Counted from the first letter of the stretch, positions 22,399 through 33,424 are shown. The stretch: 64,000 nt of DNA from an uncultured bacterium (GCA_947168725.1 CAMVNA010000001.1:124001-188000); one strand, 5' to 3'. Numbers and translations: made by a program. Notes: a model not told the origin generated them from the letters alone.

Positions 22399-23076
22399 TT
22401 ATTGGTCTAATTTTTGTAAAACTTGTGACAATATCGCTACATTTTTTTTATAATTTACTCTAAGTGGTCAAACTACAGCTAAAATACAATCATATCATTC
22501 TAATACAACCTTTGCATATACAGCAGAAATAGTTGTATTTTCATCATCCATAAATGTATAATAAATCTGATTTTTTTTCAAAATTTTTCAGTCGATATGT
22601 TTAACTATTCTTTTTTCCTCAATAAATGAAATGATTGATTTGGTTTCATCCAGGTGATCTCTGTCAGTCTCTTTTAGTAAATTATTCACTCATAAGTAGT
22701 AGTATTCGTCGTTTCTAAGAAAACCAATAATTACTCCATCTACCAAACTTCCCAGCATTTCTACCATTTCCTTCATATTTTGTCTAGCACTATCAACTTC
22801 TAAACTCTGCATATCTTCCATTTGCTGAAGATAGTTTTCTATATATAGTTTTAGTCAATCAACGGTAGGAATTCTTCAGCTAGAATTATAGGGTTGATAT
22901 ACCATTCATTGTTTTTCTAGTTGATTTAAGTGCTTTCTAAGCGTAGAAGGAGCATCTTCAACTCATTCTAAAGAATTCAAAAATTTTGAACCTACAGGTT
23001 CTCATTTATTAATATAAGTATCGATAACTATATCGAGTAATGTTAATAATTTTTCATCGCCCTTCTTTTTTGCCAT
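22399..23076 (-). CDS. hrcA: Heat-inducible transcription repressor HrcA
   Basis: A 225-residue protein. The winged-helix part carries YINKGEPVGSKFL (residues about 21-33), STLRKHLNQLEKQGMVY and SSGRIPTVDGLKLYIENYL, the strongest HrcA landmarks. The shorter C-terminal GAF-like portion ends ILAVVGPLRVNYKKNVAIL. HrcA binds CIRCE operators upstream of chaperone genes; I saw no CIRCE-like element and no dnaK, groEL or grpE in this window. It is slightly shorter than typical HrcA (about 340 residues), mainly in the C-terminal half. Confidence 0.85.
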
Positions 23077-23192
23077 TGTAGAAAAGCAAATAACTAAAAT
23101 TCAATAAGAATTATATAAATCTGAAAAAGGAAAGCAAGAAAATAAAAAAATTTTTAGTTTTGAATTAGAGATTTAAAAATATGGTTAAAAAT

Positions 23193-23221
23193 TTGCAAAA
23201 ATTTTAAAAAAAGAATATAAT
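23193..23221 (+). promoter_or_regulatory. Promoter of the FISUMP surface protein gene
   Basis: TTGCAA (23193-23198), a 17-base spacer, TATAAT (23216-23221), ending 36 bases before the ATG. Confidence 0.6.
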
Positions 23222-23257
23222 TAATATTGCTTTTATATGATCTATCAATAATAGAAA

Positions 23258-25237
23258 ATGAAGAAAAGAGGAAATTTGTTGCTGTTAAGCATGATGTTTA
23301 TGTTAATATTTAGTTTTGTTTATGGAGAAGATATAACACTATATTCTCCTGACAATTCTTATCGAATAACACTACAAGATAAAGATTTATGAGCAGAATG
23401 AATATGAGAAATAGGTGATTATTATCAGTACGGAAATAATGAGCCACGAGATGAAACAAATGAAGAAGTAAAGAATAGGTGGGCTAATTATGATTCAGAT
23501 ATACATAAGTATGCTTGGTGATGACAAGATGAGAATGTAGCAGTTTTTTATGAAGGATTTTTGGGATATGATACATGAAATCATATACCATTGAATGAAG
23601 AAAAAAGACAAGGACCATGTTCAAGTGGGTATCATATTCCATGAGCATGAGAATGGAATGAATTAGTAAAAATACGATGTGAACGTAGAGGTTGATGATG
23701 TACAGTTGAAGAAAGTTTAGATAGACGTATTTACACTATAACAGATTATGAAGCATGACAATCTTTTATTAATGAAATGCATTTAAATTCTGGTTGATTT
23801 TTGTACAATAAAAATACTATATTTAATAATGCTTGAGATTTATCTGATAGTGGCATATTTGGTTACTATCGATCTTCTAGTTATAGAGAATCTACATCAA
23901 GTCCTATATACACAGCTATATGATTTGAAAATTGAAAGATTAAACCATTTAATTATAATTATATATACAGTAGCACTCCTTGAGTTAACAAAAATTATTG
24001 AATGAATATACGTTGCTTTAAAAACCAGTATATGTTCACATTGTCTATATCCTGAGTTGAAGATAAAAACATAAGATTTTCATATGAGGAAAGACCTAGT
24101 TCTGATAAAATTAATGAAATTATACATGAAATTGAGACTGAAATTGGTTTATCGGATTGACAACATATTGAATGGTATACAATAGATGGATCTGATAAAA
24201 TTCCATTCGAATTAAAAAGTGAAAACATTCCAGGTGACAACAATTTAACTATATATTGAGAAATAAAGACAAACACATATACAATTAAATTTGTAGATGA
24301 AGAATGAAATGAATTGATGAAAGATTTATTAGTTGAATATTCAAATATTACTACATGACAAATCGAGAATTATACATGAATTAAAGAATGATATACTTTC
24401 AAATGATGGAAAGATAATAATGGAAATTTATATGCAGATTGAGAAGAAATTACTAATAATTTATCACTTACAGATGGGGATATAATTTATTTTGTAGCTC
24501 AATGGGAACAAACAAAGAAAAACTGATGATACAGTGGAGGATGAGGTGGATCTCATGCTACAAACTTTCATTGATCAGCAAATAATAAAACTTGAGTAAG
24601 TCCACAGATTATTGAAAAAAACGATAAATCCGATTTAGATAATGTTACTGATAGATGAGATAATACTAATGAGTGAAATAATAATGAAGTTAAAATAACA
24701 GAGGATGATCATAGTAAATATGGAAAAGACTTAATTGAATCCTACAGTTGGGCGTATGAGAAAGGTTTAACCAAATACATAAATATTGAAGATGCTAGAT
24801 TAAATGATTGATTAAACAGGCAAGAAATGGCAAAAATATCATCAATTTTTGCAATAGAATTTTTAGGAAAAGATCCCGGTGAAAGCAAACAAAACTTTTG
24901 TTCACAATATTTAGATATGTGAAAAGTTGATAATGAAATGAAGTTCTTTATTGTACAGTCTTGTAAATTATGATATATGTGATATGAATCTAATTGAATT
25001 GATACTTTACGTAATTTTCGTCCATATACTAAATTAACATTAGCAGAAGCCTCTACAATATTATCAAGAATTGTTCGATGAAATAAGTATATGATGAATT
25101 GAAAGTGGCGATTTTTAAAACATTTATATGCTGTATATGAAAAATGATTAATTGATGATATTGAAGATCCGTATACCATAATTACTAGATGAGACGTATA
25201 CAAAATGTTATACAGATTATCTTTATTAAATGATTAA
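23258..25237 (+). CDS. Surface protein with FISUMP domain and Listeria-Bacteroides-type repeat
   Basis: A 659-residue exported protein with signal MKKRGNLLLLSMMFMLIFSF. Residues about 30-260 resemble the fibrobacter-succinogenes major paralogous (FISUMP) domain: ITLQDKDLGA, YYQYGNN, SSGYHIPGAGEWNELV and GYYWSSSYR. The last Trp is a CGA codon (23870-23872), exactly where the family has its YWSS motif. A Flg_new-type repeat follows (TIKFVDEEGNEL ... GYTFKGWKDNNG), then a Gly-rich linker. The C-terminal region (about 480-655) is helical and SLH-like in spacing (YSWAYEKGLTKY ... LNRQEMAKI ... LTLAEASTIL). It probably sits on the cell surface. Confidence 0.75.
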
Positions 25238-25259
25238 GAAACAATTTAAAACAAAAAAA

Positions 25260-25284
25260 GGAGGTCAAATGACTTCCTTTTTTA
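25260..25284. terminator. Bidirectional terminator between convergent genes
   Basis: GGAGGTCA aa TGACTTCC with A-rich left and T-rich right flanks. It can serve the FISUMP gene and the minus-strand gene ending at 25301. Confidence 0.85.
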
Positions 25285-25300
25285 TTTTAAATAAGATTTT

Positions 25301-25987
25301 TTATTCGAGAATATTTAGAATTTCGTCAATGTCATCCTTTTCATTCTGTAGAGACGATTCATCATTTTTTACTTCAACTTCATTTGTATCTATTTCATCC
25401 TCTTCATTATTACTATCTTCATCCACAACTTCATCTAATTCATTTTCATCGTTTTCATCAACTTCAGGAAATTCATTATTGTATCTTTCTAACGAATTTT
25501 CAAACCCTTGTTGCAACAATCCAAAGAGTACATAAGCTCATTTTTCTAACGTGTTAGATCATGTGCTATTTTCAAGCAGTGTTTTGAATTCTTCTTCAGT
25601 TAGAGAAGCACGAATATTATTGAATTCTTCGTTTGTTATAGCGTTGAATCTATCATTATCGAAGTTTTCATCATCTATATTTTCAAACTCTATTTTTATC
25701 CAATCCGTGAACTGTGTAGTCGGAGTTTTTATAGATGACCAAACATAACAAACTACTGATGCCAGAGCAATAAATACAACTAAAGGAATAGATACAGCAA
25801 CTCGAGCCTTTCCTCTAGGTTTATAGAACAATCCAATTATTCATAGTATGAATCACACCAATAACAAAGGAAGTCAAAGTCGTATAAAAAATACAGTAAT
25901 TAGAGCAATCAATCATATTATGCTAAATCGCATTCCAGCTGTACCAACTGTGTTTTTTTGCTCATTTTGAGTTTTTTCTTCAGTCAT
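25301..25987 (-). CDS. Membrane protein with acidic C-terminal tail
   Basis: A 228-residue protein. A short polar start leads to two or three hydrophobic segments (about 18-36, 38-55, 64-85). A soluble part follows, with ITNEEFNNIRASLTEEEF, and then a long run of Asp/Glu and Asn (about 165-225). The acidic tail could bind cations or basic proteins. No family recognised. Confidence 0.65.
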
Positions 25988-26131
25988 TTCGAAAAAAAAT
26001 AAATATAAAAACCTATATGCATTGTAGGTTAGTTTTAATCATACAAAAATCAAGTAAAAATTCAGATTTGGATTTTTTTGTCTTGTTTTTTCTGTGTGAT
26101 TTATTACAATTAGTTCGCAACGTTTTTTAAC

Positions 26132-26203
26132 GTCCCGGTCGTTCAATGGATAGGACACAGTCCTGCGAAGACTGTAATCCCGGTTCGACTCCGGGTCGGG
26201 GCA
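26132..26203 (+). tRNA. tRNA-Arg(GCG)
   Basis: The acceptor is GTCCCGG / TCGGGGC, the anticodon loop CTGCGAA and the discriminator A73. The anticodon is GCG in place of the usual bacterial ACG (inosine-modified). G34 reads CGU and CGC only, so it would not compete for CGA, which appears to mean Trp here. Confidence 0.92.
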
Positions 26204-26303
26204 AATTGAATAAGCTTCCTAATATTGTCCTTATTCCATAACGAATGAGGATTTTTATTCAGGCTATTTATTAAAACTTGTTGTAAATTTTCTTAGTAAA
26301 AAT

Positions 26304-26331
26304 TTGCAATATTAAAAAAAAGGTATATACT
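26304..26331 (+). promoter_or_regulatory. Promoter of the gene at 26371
   Basis: TTGCAA (26304-26309), a 16-base spacer and TATACT (26326-26331). The region 26204-26303 has no gene. Confidence 0.55.
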
Positions 26332-26370
26332 TGACGTATGAAATTTTATTTATAAAAATCAAAAACAAAA

Positions 26371-27012
26371 ATGGCAGAAGCAAAAAAAACAGCATCTAAA
26401 GCTGTAAAACCAACTCTTAAAAAATCAGAATCAGTTGATCCTGAAGTGATGAAGAAACATCAACAAATGATTAACTTTCTTCGTAATGAAATCACAAATG
26501 TTGAGGTTGAACTTAAGAAAATGAAGGTAATTCTTGATCAATTGGTAAATTTTGATCCAATGGATATTAAATCTTTAAGTTCAGCTGAATGAGATGATAC
26601 TATAGGAAATCAAGAGCTTAATACTTATTCAGAAGAATGAGTAGAAGTTATTGAATGACTTTTTGATGGATATTTTATGGTTGGTGCTGATCAGAAAAAA
26701 TATCCAGTTCCAATGAATTATTCTTCAAAAACAAAATTAATTCCATGAGATACGTTGAAATTAAAAGTTATGCCTGATGGAAAATTTATTTATAAACTCA
26801 TTAAACCAGCAGATAGAAAACATCTCAGAGCTATTCTTTCTCGTACAGATGATAATAAATTTACTGCAGTTACAGATGAAGGAACAGTTTATTTCCTTAA
26901 TCAAGCAGCTGTAACTTTCTTCAAATGAACACCTGGAGATGAACTTTATATCATTATTAATGAAAAAGATAAAGGTTCATTTGCTGCTATCGAAGCAATC
27001 ATTAAGAAATAA
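26371..27012 (+). CDS. CPR-conserved two-domain protein of unknown function
   Basis: A 213-residue soluble protein. A Lys/Ala-rich start and a coiled-coil helix (about residues 28-62, with NEITNVEVELKKMKVILDQL) are followed by two small beta-barrel parts. Recognisable phrases are EVIEGLFDGYFMVGADQKKY, PVPMNYSSKTKLIPGDTLKL and GTVYFLNQAAVTFFKGTPGD. Proteins with this layout recur in CPR genomes, and the second half looks OB- or SH3-like. The role is unknown. It has its own promoter and terminator, suggesting steady expression. Conserved Gly in GDTLK and KGTPGD mixes TGA and GGA. Confidence 0.7.
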
Positions 27013-27033
27013 ACTTAAAAAATCAGCATATTA

Positions 27034-27060
27034 AAAGTAGGATTTAACTCCTACTTTTTT
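27034..27060. terminator. Terminator, overlaps the 3' end of the methyltransferase gene
   Basis: AAAGTAGGA tttaac TCCTACTTT followed by T. The left arm starts with an A-run, so it can end transcription from both sides. The minus-strand stop codon (27051-27053) lies inside it. Confidence 0.88.
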
Positions 27061-27662
27061 CAAATTATTAAATCTCCAGTGTGTACTCATTTATCGCTCA
27101 TAGGAACTATATCTACATCAAAAAAACATTCTTTCATAACTTGTTCAATATCTTCAGTTGAGCGTTTGTATTGCTGAATTTTGAATTTTTTTTGATTAGC
27201 TGTCCATTCAAATTCTCTTCTTTGAAAAAAATGACCAATAAAAATTTGACCATCATCTGAAAGAATGCGATATGTTTCATTGAAAAAGTTTTCAATATTT
27301 TGGATATGTTCAAGCGTAAAAAAACAAAAAGCTAAATCAAAAGAATTATCATCAAATGGAAATGTTTGTTCTAGATCAACAACCTGTTTTTTTGCTCATT
27401 TTGGATACTTTTCTAACATTTTTTCAGAAATATCACAAGCCGTAATTTCAGTATGAGGAATAGAGTTTAAAACTGAAAACATTCTACCATCTCAAGCTCA
27501 TAAATCAATAATTCTAAAAATTTTTCATCTGGGTAAAAAACGTAAAAATTCTACGCGATAAAATGAATTTAAATGTTTGTGAGATTGGTTATACTGGTCG
27601 GCTACAGCGTTATATCATTCTTTTGGTGATCGAATTTCAACATGTTTACTATCGTATCACAT
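27051..27662 (-). CDS. SAM-dependent methyltransferase (class I)
   Basis: A 203-residue enzyme of the Methyltransf_11 type. Motif I is RIIDLGAGDGRMFSVL, followed by ITACDISEKML (acidic residue binding the ribose of SAM), VVDLEQTFPFDDNSFDLAFC and FTLEHIQNIENFFNETYRIL. The substrate is unknown. The start MGYDSKHVEI-x-SPKEGYNAVA, with x encoded by CGA, is typical of small methyltransferases that begin with a Trp- or Tyr-rich segment. It is the last gene of the minus-strand series starting at 28073. Confidence 0.82.
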
Positions 27663-27686
27663 CTATTCTTAAATACTTTTTTAAAA

Positions 27687-28073
27687 CTAGAAAAACTTTT
27701 TTTCTTCCTCAGATTTCTTATTATTATTTTTAATTTTTTCTTCTAATGCCTCATCTGGATTTGTGAGATATTCATTTAGCTCTTGAGTTTTTTCGCTAGC
27801 TTTTTTGATATGAACATAATAAGTCGACAATTCTGACACAACTTCATTTAAGTTATCGTTTTTATCAAGAAGTTTTGTTGCTTCTTCTTTCAATATTTGG
27901 TTTTGTAGCATATATTCATCCAATTCTTCCTGTAGGTGTTGTATTTGATTGTTTGCTTCTTTTAAATGAGAACGAAGTTCACTTACCGTGTCTTTGTATT
28001 CGTAACGGAGATAAAAAATTAAATATCAAAAAATTGCTCATAATATTCATGCTCAAATTCAAACAGCTATCAT
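27687..28073 (-). CDS. Membrane-anchored coiled-coil protein
   Basis: A 128-residue protein. One N-terminal membrane helix (MIAVGIGAGILGAIFGYLIF, three Gly encoded by TGA) is followed by a long heptad-patterned coiled coil (about 30-115) and a Lys/Glu tail. The topology resembles small cell-division or envelope scaffolds, but no family is recognised. It lies 24 bases upstream of the methyltransferase. Confidence 0.65.
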
Positions 28074-28137
28074 GGACTACCATTAAAGAAGTAAATCTCT
28101 ATCCAAGATATATTTTCCATCTTTAAAGTCAAAAGAA

Positions 28138-28168
28138 AAAAACAGACTTCTAAGTCCGTTCTTTTCAT
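28138..28168 (-). terminator. Terminator of the small lipoprotein gene
   Basis: On the minus strand GAACGGACTT ag AAGTCTGTTTTTTTCTTTT forms a nine-pair stem with one mismatch and a long T tract, just after the gene ending at 28185. Confidence 0.7.
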
Positions 28169-28184
28169 ACACCATTTTATTATT

Positions 28185-28631
28185 TTATTGTATAGTTAGC
28201 AAAAAATCCCATCTATTCGGATCTAAAGGTTCGTTTGGTGTATAACTTCTTTCAATATCTGATATATAAGAATTTAAACCATCTATTGCCTCAATTCTAT
28301 CTTTCGCCAAATTTTCAATTTTTTTGTCATAATCTGTAATAACCTCATAAATTTGAGCTAATGATTTATTTATATCAGATTTATTTGTTTCTGTTCTTGG
28401 ATATCTCAGTAATGTATTATAATCCTTAACTAATTGTTTGCGGGCATTTATATAATGGGAAACCTGAAAAGAAATACTTTCTACTTTTTCTTGTTGTTTA
28501 TTAACATTTTCTTGTGTAGTTTTGCCACATGAAATATTTCAAAATGCTAAAGCTCCACACAAAGCAAGCGTTGAAAGTTTTCATATAAATCCTTTTTTCT
28601 TTCCTGAAGCATTTGTTAATAATGTTTCCAT
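28185..28631 (-). CDS. Small putative lipoprotein
   Basis: A 148-residue protein. A basic start (GKKKGFIGKL) leads into a hydrophobic stretch ending FGNISCGK, which could be a lipobox with Cys near residue 35. The mature part is helical and charged, with KQQEKVESISFQVSHYINAR. The signal is atypical because of the long n-region. It lies between two large membrane-protein genes of unknown role. Confidence 0.6.
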
Positions 28632-28739
28632 CTTTTTTAAAAAGAATCATATAAAATTAAATTATATATACATTTTTAATAAAAAAAGTCAATATAAAAT
28701 TACATTGACTTTTTAAGATTTTTTGTAGACAAATTCTTA

Positions 28740-31700
28740 CTATAAAGCAGATCATCGCATCTTATTTGAAGGATTATTCAGTGCATTTAAAAACTTTTCT
28801 TCATTTCCTGTATGTGTTAGTGTTGGAAATTTTTTCAAAACATTTTCAGGAAATTCTTCCATATCTCAATTTATAGTTTTAAATCTTAATTTATTTCAAA
28901 AAATTTTTATAGAAAAAGGATTTCAATCTGGATGACACTTGAAAACTTTTAATTTTTCTTTTACTCATTTTAACCAAGTTTCTAATTCTTTTACTTCTTG
29001 TTCGTTAAAAAATTGTATTCATGAACTTGATAACACTTTTACTAACGGATATGATGTAAAGTCAATGTTAACTTTATTATCTTCAATTCGACGATTTGAT
29101 AAATATTGAGCATATTCTTCTGGATGTTCATAAAGGGTATCTATTTTACTTGTTGCTCATCGCCAACCCGTTGACAAAACTCTTGTGTCCATATTAAAAC
29201 TTATCATGTCTGCATTATTGAAACATATTCATTTTCTAGATTTTTTATACTGGAACGGTGGAAAGTTCGAAATTTTTTGTCATTTTTGTTGACTTAATAT
29301 ATTGTTTGTTAAGTCGGCAACGTTGAAAAGGTCGGATAGATTATAAAAACTTATTTCGTAACTATTTCAGTTTTTTGATCAGAATCATTGTATTGAGTTA
29401 TTCTTTATATTAATTTTTGTTTTTTGTCAATTATGACTTTTAACAATTAAAGAATTGCTTTCTATCTCCAAAGAAAAATCGTTTAAGTTTGGTTTGCTGT
29501 TTATGCTTCTTTCATCATAGAACGTTTGTATGGCTTGTTTTAATTGTTCTTTTTTTTGTGGATCTATAGATAAAGGTTCTAGTTGATTTACTAATTTTTC
29601 TTTATTTTGTTTATCTTCATCTCTTTCTGTATAAGATAAATTACCATCTGGCTTGAACCAATCATATTTATGATCTTCCAAAACTTTCATATCTATAGTC
29701 TGATTTCTTTGTTTGAGACCATTAACATAATCATATAATTCTTGTTTTTTGTTTGGGTTGTCTGTTTCTTTAAGTCAATTGTCTGATTTAAACTTACTTA
29801 AAACAACTTCATTAGATGAAGAATTGCCAGCTAATTCATATATTGTTTTTTTATCATTAGTGGAATCCGTAATTCACATGGAAGCGAGCCATTTATTTCG
29901 TTCTTCTTCGTTAAAATTATTTGAAAATGTAGCAGAAAAACGCTCTATACATGCATTTCCATAATTACCAGATTTAAGTTTATCAATAGCCTGTTGACGA
30001 AAATTTATCCACGCATTCCCATTAGTTTTGAATGTTGAAGTTAAATTGCGAATATCTCAAACTGTAGTCGTTGGATTAAAAATCATCATAGAGTACATTG
30101 AAGGAACGATTGTTTCCGATGATTCTACTCAAGAATTTCATATTCAATCTATGGCATCTCAAAATGAATTAAAAATACCTCATCAACATTTTGATTCTCG
30201 CCATTCTTTTGTAAATCATCATGTCATTAATTTATTGAATAAACTTATTGGTCATTCTCATGTTAATATTTCGGTTCAAAGTATTGTTGCTCCTGCGATT
30301 ACTGCTTTTTCACCTCGTTTTCTTTTTGATGTAACAAATTTATACAATCAAAATATTCATGCAGCAAAACCTCATAAAACAGCCAAACTTTTCCAAGTGC
30401 TCCTTTGTCATGGGGTCATGTTTTTACAATTATTTAGTGCCTTGTCAACAACTCACGCTACTCATCATTCTTGAAAGGCCTCTCATAAACTCATATTGCT
30501 GTAATCAACTGATCAACGAGGCGCTCATGATAATTGTTCGGCTCATCATCAATTCATTCAGATTGGTCTTGGTGGCCATATAGGAATATCAATTCCGCAG
30601 TTTTCAAAACAAGGCATGAGAACAGCAGCATTAGTTGTAAATAATTGGTAATCTGCTTGTGTATATTCTCATTGGGCAATTCTTATAAGGAAATCTGTAG
30701 CCTTTTGTACATTTCATTTAAAAATGTTTAAAATGGCTCATTGTTTAGCTTGTTCTAATATTTTTTGTTCTGATTTTAGATAGTTACCTACTGATTTATT
30801 CGATTCTTTTCCAAGTTCTCGAGAAGTATATATACTAGGTGCTTTTTTGGAAAGCTCTCATCTTCATCAAGCTGCTATATCTTCTTTTACTAAATCTACG
30901 TATTCGCGTAATTTTTTAATAAATGTTATATCATCATTGCGAATTTCAGCCCTATTTTGTTTTTTTAAAGTTTCTTTTGCTCCATTGAGTAGTTTCTCAT
31001 ATTGTTTTAGATTTCCTTTGGCTAGTTCCATTGTTCTTTTTCAAGCGTCCGTTAGTTTTTTCTTTGAAATGTCATCAATTCAGTTTTTAATTTCTTTAAT
31101 TTCTTGTAGTAAGTTATCAACCATAGTTAGGAATCAAACTAGAGTCATGGTGTCTGGTATTCTATCTATGGTTGTGTTGTTTAAAAATTGCTCTGAGGTT
31201 GGAGTTATTGTTGGAGTTGTAATTCTTGGAGTTATCGTTGGAGTTTCAGGTTTTGGAGTTATTGTTGGAGTTGTAATTCTTGGAGTTATCGTTGGAGTTT
31301 CAGGTTTTGGAGTTGTTGTTGGAGTCGTAATTCTTGGAGTTATCGTTGGAGTTTCAGGTTTTGGAGTTGTTGTTGGAGTAGAAGATATAGTTTTTGTAGC
31401 CGCTGGAGTTAAGTTAATGTTAATTGTTATATTTGTATTATTTGTTGTATTTGTATTATTTGTTGTTTTATCGTTTATTATTGATACTACATTTCCATTA
31501 TTATCTCTTTGTATGTCAACAGTTGATGTATTTTTTGTTTTATTTTCGATATTGTTTTGGTTTGTAATTGATTGTCACAAGTTTTTTAAGTCTTTTTGGG
31601 TTGTGGTTGTAGTTTTTTCTTTATCAAGATCGCGAATTTCTTGTAAAGAATTCAGAATTACAGGAAGGACTTCCTGTATTTGTTTTTCAGAAAGATTTGC

Positions 31701-31766
31701 ATCTTTGAGCTTCACTCTTAGCTCTTCAGTTTTAATATCATTTTTTATAGATATCGTATTATTCAT
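28740..31766 (-). CDS. Large repeat-containing membrane protein of unknown function
   Basis: A 1008-residue protein. An N-terminal helical domain (residues 1-65) is followed by an Asn/Thr-rich linker. Then comes a Pro/Thr region made of about three 18-residue repeats (TPTITPRITTPTTTPKPE), encoded by a 54-bp tandem repeat at 31198-31380. A helical part with KEDIAAGGRGELSKKAP follows. The middle has two hydrophobic stretches (SLAVLGGFAAGIFGLYKFV and KAVIAGATILGTEIL). The C-terminal 400 residues are soluble. The Pro/Thr segment is a likely stalk or glycosylation region. No signal peptide is seen. The CDS ends MWGSAL with CGA as the predicted Trp. Confidence 0.65.
31198..31380. repeat. 54-bp tandem repeat, about three copies
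   Basis: A 54-bp unit repeated about three times with few differences, lying inside the minus-strand coding sequence and giving 18-residue Pro/Thr repeats. It can expand or contract in frame. Confidence 0.85.
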
Positions 31767-31893
31767 TTATCTACATATTTATGTAAAGTACATTAGTTAA
31801 TTATAATCAAAAATTAGAAAAAAGTCAAATTTTTTTAGACTTTTTAATTGTTTTATGTGAATTTTTTGGAAGAAAGAATTATTAATCTTGGTT

Positions 31894-32484
31894 TTATTCA
31901 AGATATAACTTTTCACGTATTATTTCTTTATATTCTTTATCAACATTCTCTCATAATTCAGAATTCGAATTATTAGGCAAAAATTCTTTAAAAATTTCTA
32001 CCAATAATTGGATAAAACTATCTTGATTAATCGGAATATTATCATGATAATGATCCGATAAATCTTGGAGATATGAAATATATCACTCCACAGACTTTTT
32101 CCCAACGTTATTCAGATTTTCATAATAATGAGAAACCTCAATCTCTTTAGCTTTTTCTATATAAAATGGATAAAAAAGTCAGACAACAACGACATCATTC
32201 ATACTTTTACGAAAATATGGAATATTAGTTTTTGGATCTATTGTAATAAAAAATGTATCATACAATCATTTGATAATTTTTTCATTAGAAATTTCACTAA
32301 GAAGAAATGTCAAAAAATTTGCAAGTTGGTTATTCTGCTTTTTGTTTTGCTGTAATTGTTGAGCAACTTTTTTAGCTTTACGTGCCTCTTCTTGAACTCT
32401 TTGCACATCAGCTTCTGTAACTCATTCTTTTAAGGATCACCCAGTTTCTCATGATTCAATAACTCAAACTACTTCCTCTGCCAT
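31894..32484 (-). CDS. Hypothetical acidic helical protein
   Basis: A 196-residue protein starting MAEEVVGVIESGETGGSLKE, with a Gln/Lys-rich helix (EARKAKKVAQQLQQNKKQ). A more hydrophobic core follows (NQLANFLTFLLSEISNEKII ... VVVVGLFYPFYI), then an acidic end. No known domain. It lies upstream of the large repeat protein on the same strand (127-base gap), so it may be coexpressed with it. Confidence 0.6.
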
Positions 32485-32604
32485 ATTTTACCAATAATTT
32501 ATAAAATTCTGAAACACATTCAGACTGAAATAACACTTTCTTCTATATTTTTTCTCTTGAAATACAACAGTAATTCTATATATTCAATCCGCGAATTGGT
32601 GGTT

Positions 32605-32691
32605 GGTGAGGTGGATGAGAGGCTGAAATCAACTCACTGCTAACGAGTCAAGCTGTAACAGGCTTCGTGGGTTCGAATCCCACCCTCACCG
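32605..32691 (+). tRNA. tRNA-Ser(GCT)
   Basis: Class II tRNA with acceptor GGTGAGG / CCTCACC, anticodon loop CTGCTAA, long variable arm and discriminator G. Confidence 0.93.
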
Positions 32692-32715
32692 ATTTGTGTT
32701 TTGTATAGATTTTAT

Positions 32716-32789
32716 GGCTCTGTAGCTCAGCAGGTTAGAGCGCGCCTCTCATAAGGGCGAGGTCGGTGGTTCGAGTCTACCCAGAGCCA
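32716..32789 (+). tRNA. tRNA with CAT anticodon (elongator Met or Ile2)
   Basis: The acceptor is GGCTCTG / CAGAGCC, the anticodon loop CTCATAA and the discriminator A. It lacks the three G-C pairs of the initiator tRNA (see 55763), so it is elongator Met or lysidine-modified Ile2. Sequence alone does not settle which. Confidence 0.9.
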
Positions 32790-32843
32790 AATTATGATCA
32801 TCTACGTCATTCAAATATTTTATTTGTATTCCTTACTTAAATT

Positions 32844-33017
32844 ATGGCAAAGAAAAAAGGTGGAGTAATTACTGTTGCATTGGTTTGTCCTGAATGTAAA
32901 GCGACAAATTTTTTCACATCTTTGAATAAAGCAACTACTCCAAAATTAGCTGTGAATAAATACTGCAAACACTGCAAAAAACACACAGAACACACATCCA
33001 GAGAAAAATTAAAGTAA
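32844..33017 (+). CDS. rpmG: 50S ribosomal protein L33
   Basis: A 57-residue zinc-ribbon ribosomal protein. Two Cys pairs (CPEC and CKHC) bind zinc, followed by a basic end. The motif YCKHCKKHTEHTSREKLK is characteristic of bL33. No TGA is used. It sits between the tRNAs and rpsP. Confidence 0.92.
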   Translation: MAKKKGGVITVALVCPECKATNFFTSLNKATTPKLAVNKYCKHCKKHTEHTSREKLK

Positions 33018-33065
33018 AATCAGATTTTTCGTTAAATTTTTATTTATGTTTTTTAAAAGTTAAAC

Positions 33066-33365
33066 ATGTTAGCTATTAGACTTTCTAGACAAGGAAGATC
33101 AAAGAGACCTTTTTATAGAGTAGTTCTTACTGAGCATACAAAGCCAGCTCAATGTGGGCATTTAGAAGTTTTAGGTTCATATGATCCATTAAAACATATA
33201 TTTGAAGCTGATATTGAAAATATAAAATCTTGGATATCAAAATGAGCTCAACCATCAGAAAGAGTTGCAAAATTGCTTTTCAAGTCAACAAACGATGCAA
33301 TGTTCAAAAAATTTTATAAAGAAGTAGAAAGAAAAGCTTTACCAAAGAAAGAAAAAACAGAATAA
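33066..33365 (+). CDS. rpsP: 30S ribosomal protein S16
   Basis: A 99-residue protein. MLAIRLSRQGRSKRPFYRVV is the canonical bS16 N-terminus, followed by EVLGSYDPL and a Lys-rich end. All the conserved N-terminal arginines are AGA, so CGN is avoided in a highly expressed gene. One TGA-Gly lies in the SKGAQPSE segment. Confidence 0.95.
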
Positions 33366-33424
33366 ACTTATGGTTTATTTCAAATATATACTTATTTGAA
33401 TATAATATATTGTAAAAATTTTTA

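Noticed and set aside
31198-31380. CRISPR-like direct repeats
   Set aside because: The repeats are adjacent 54-bp units without variable spacers and lie in frame within a coding sequence.
30847-31800. A 317-codon plus-strand open frame across the 54-bp repeat
   Set aside because: It is the antisense shadow of the large minus-strand protein: the minus frame carries real codon structure and a TGA-Gly pattern, whereas this one is a Val/Phe-rich repeat product.
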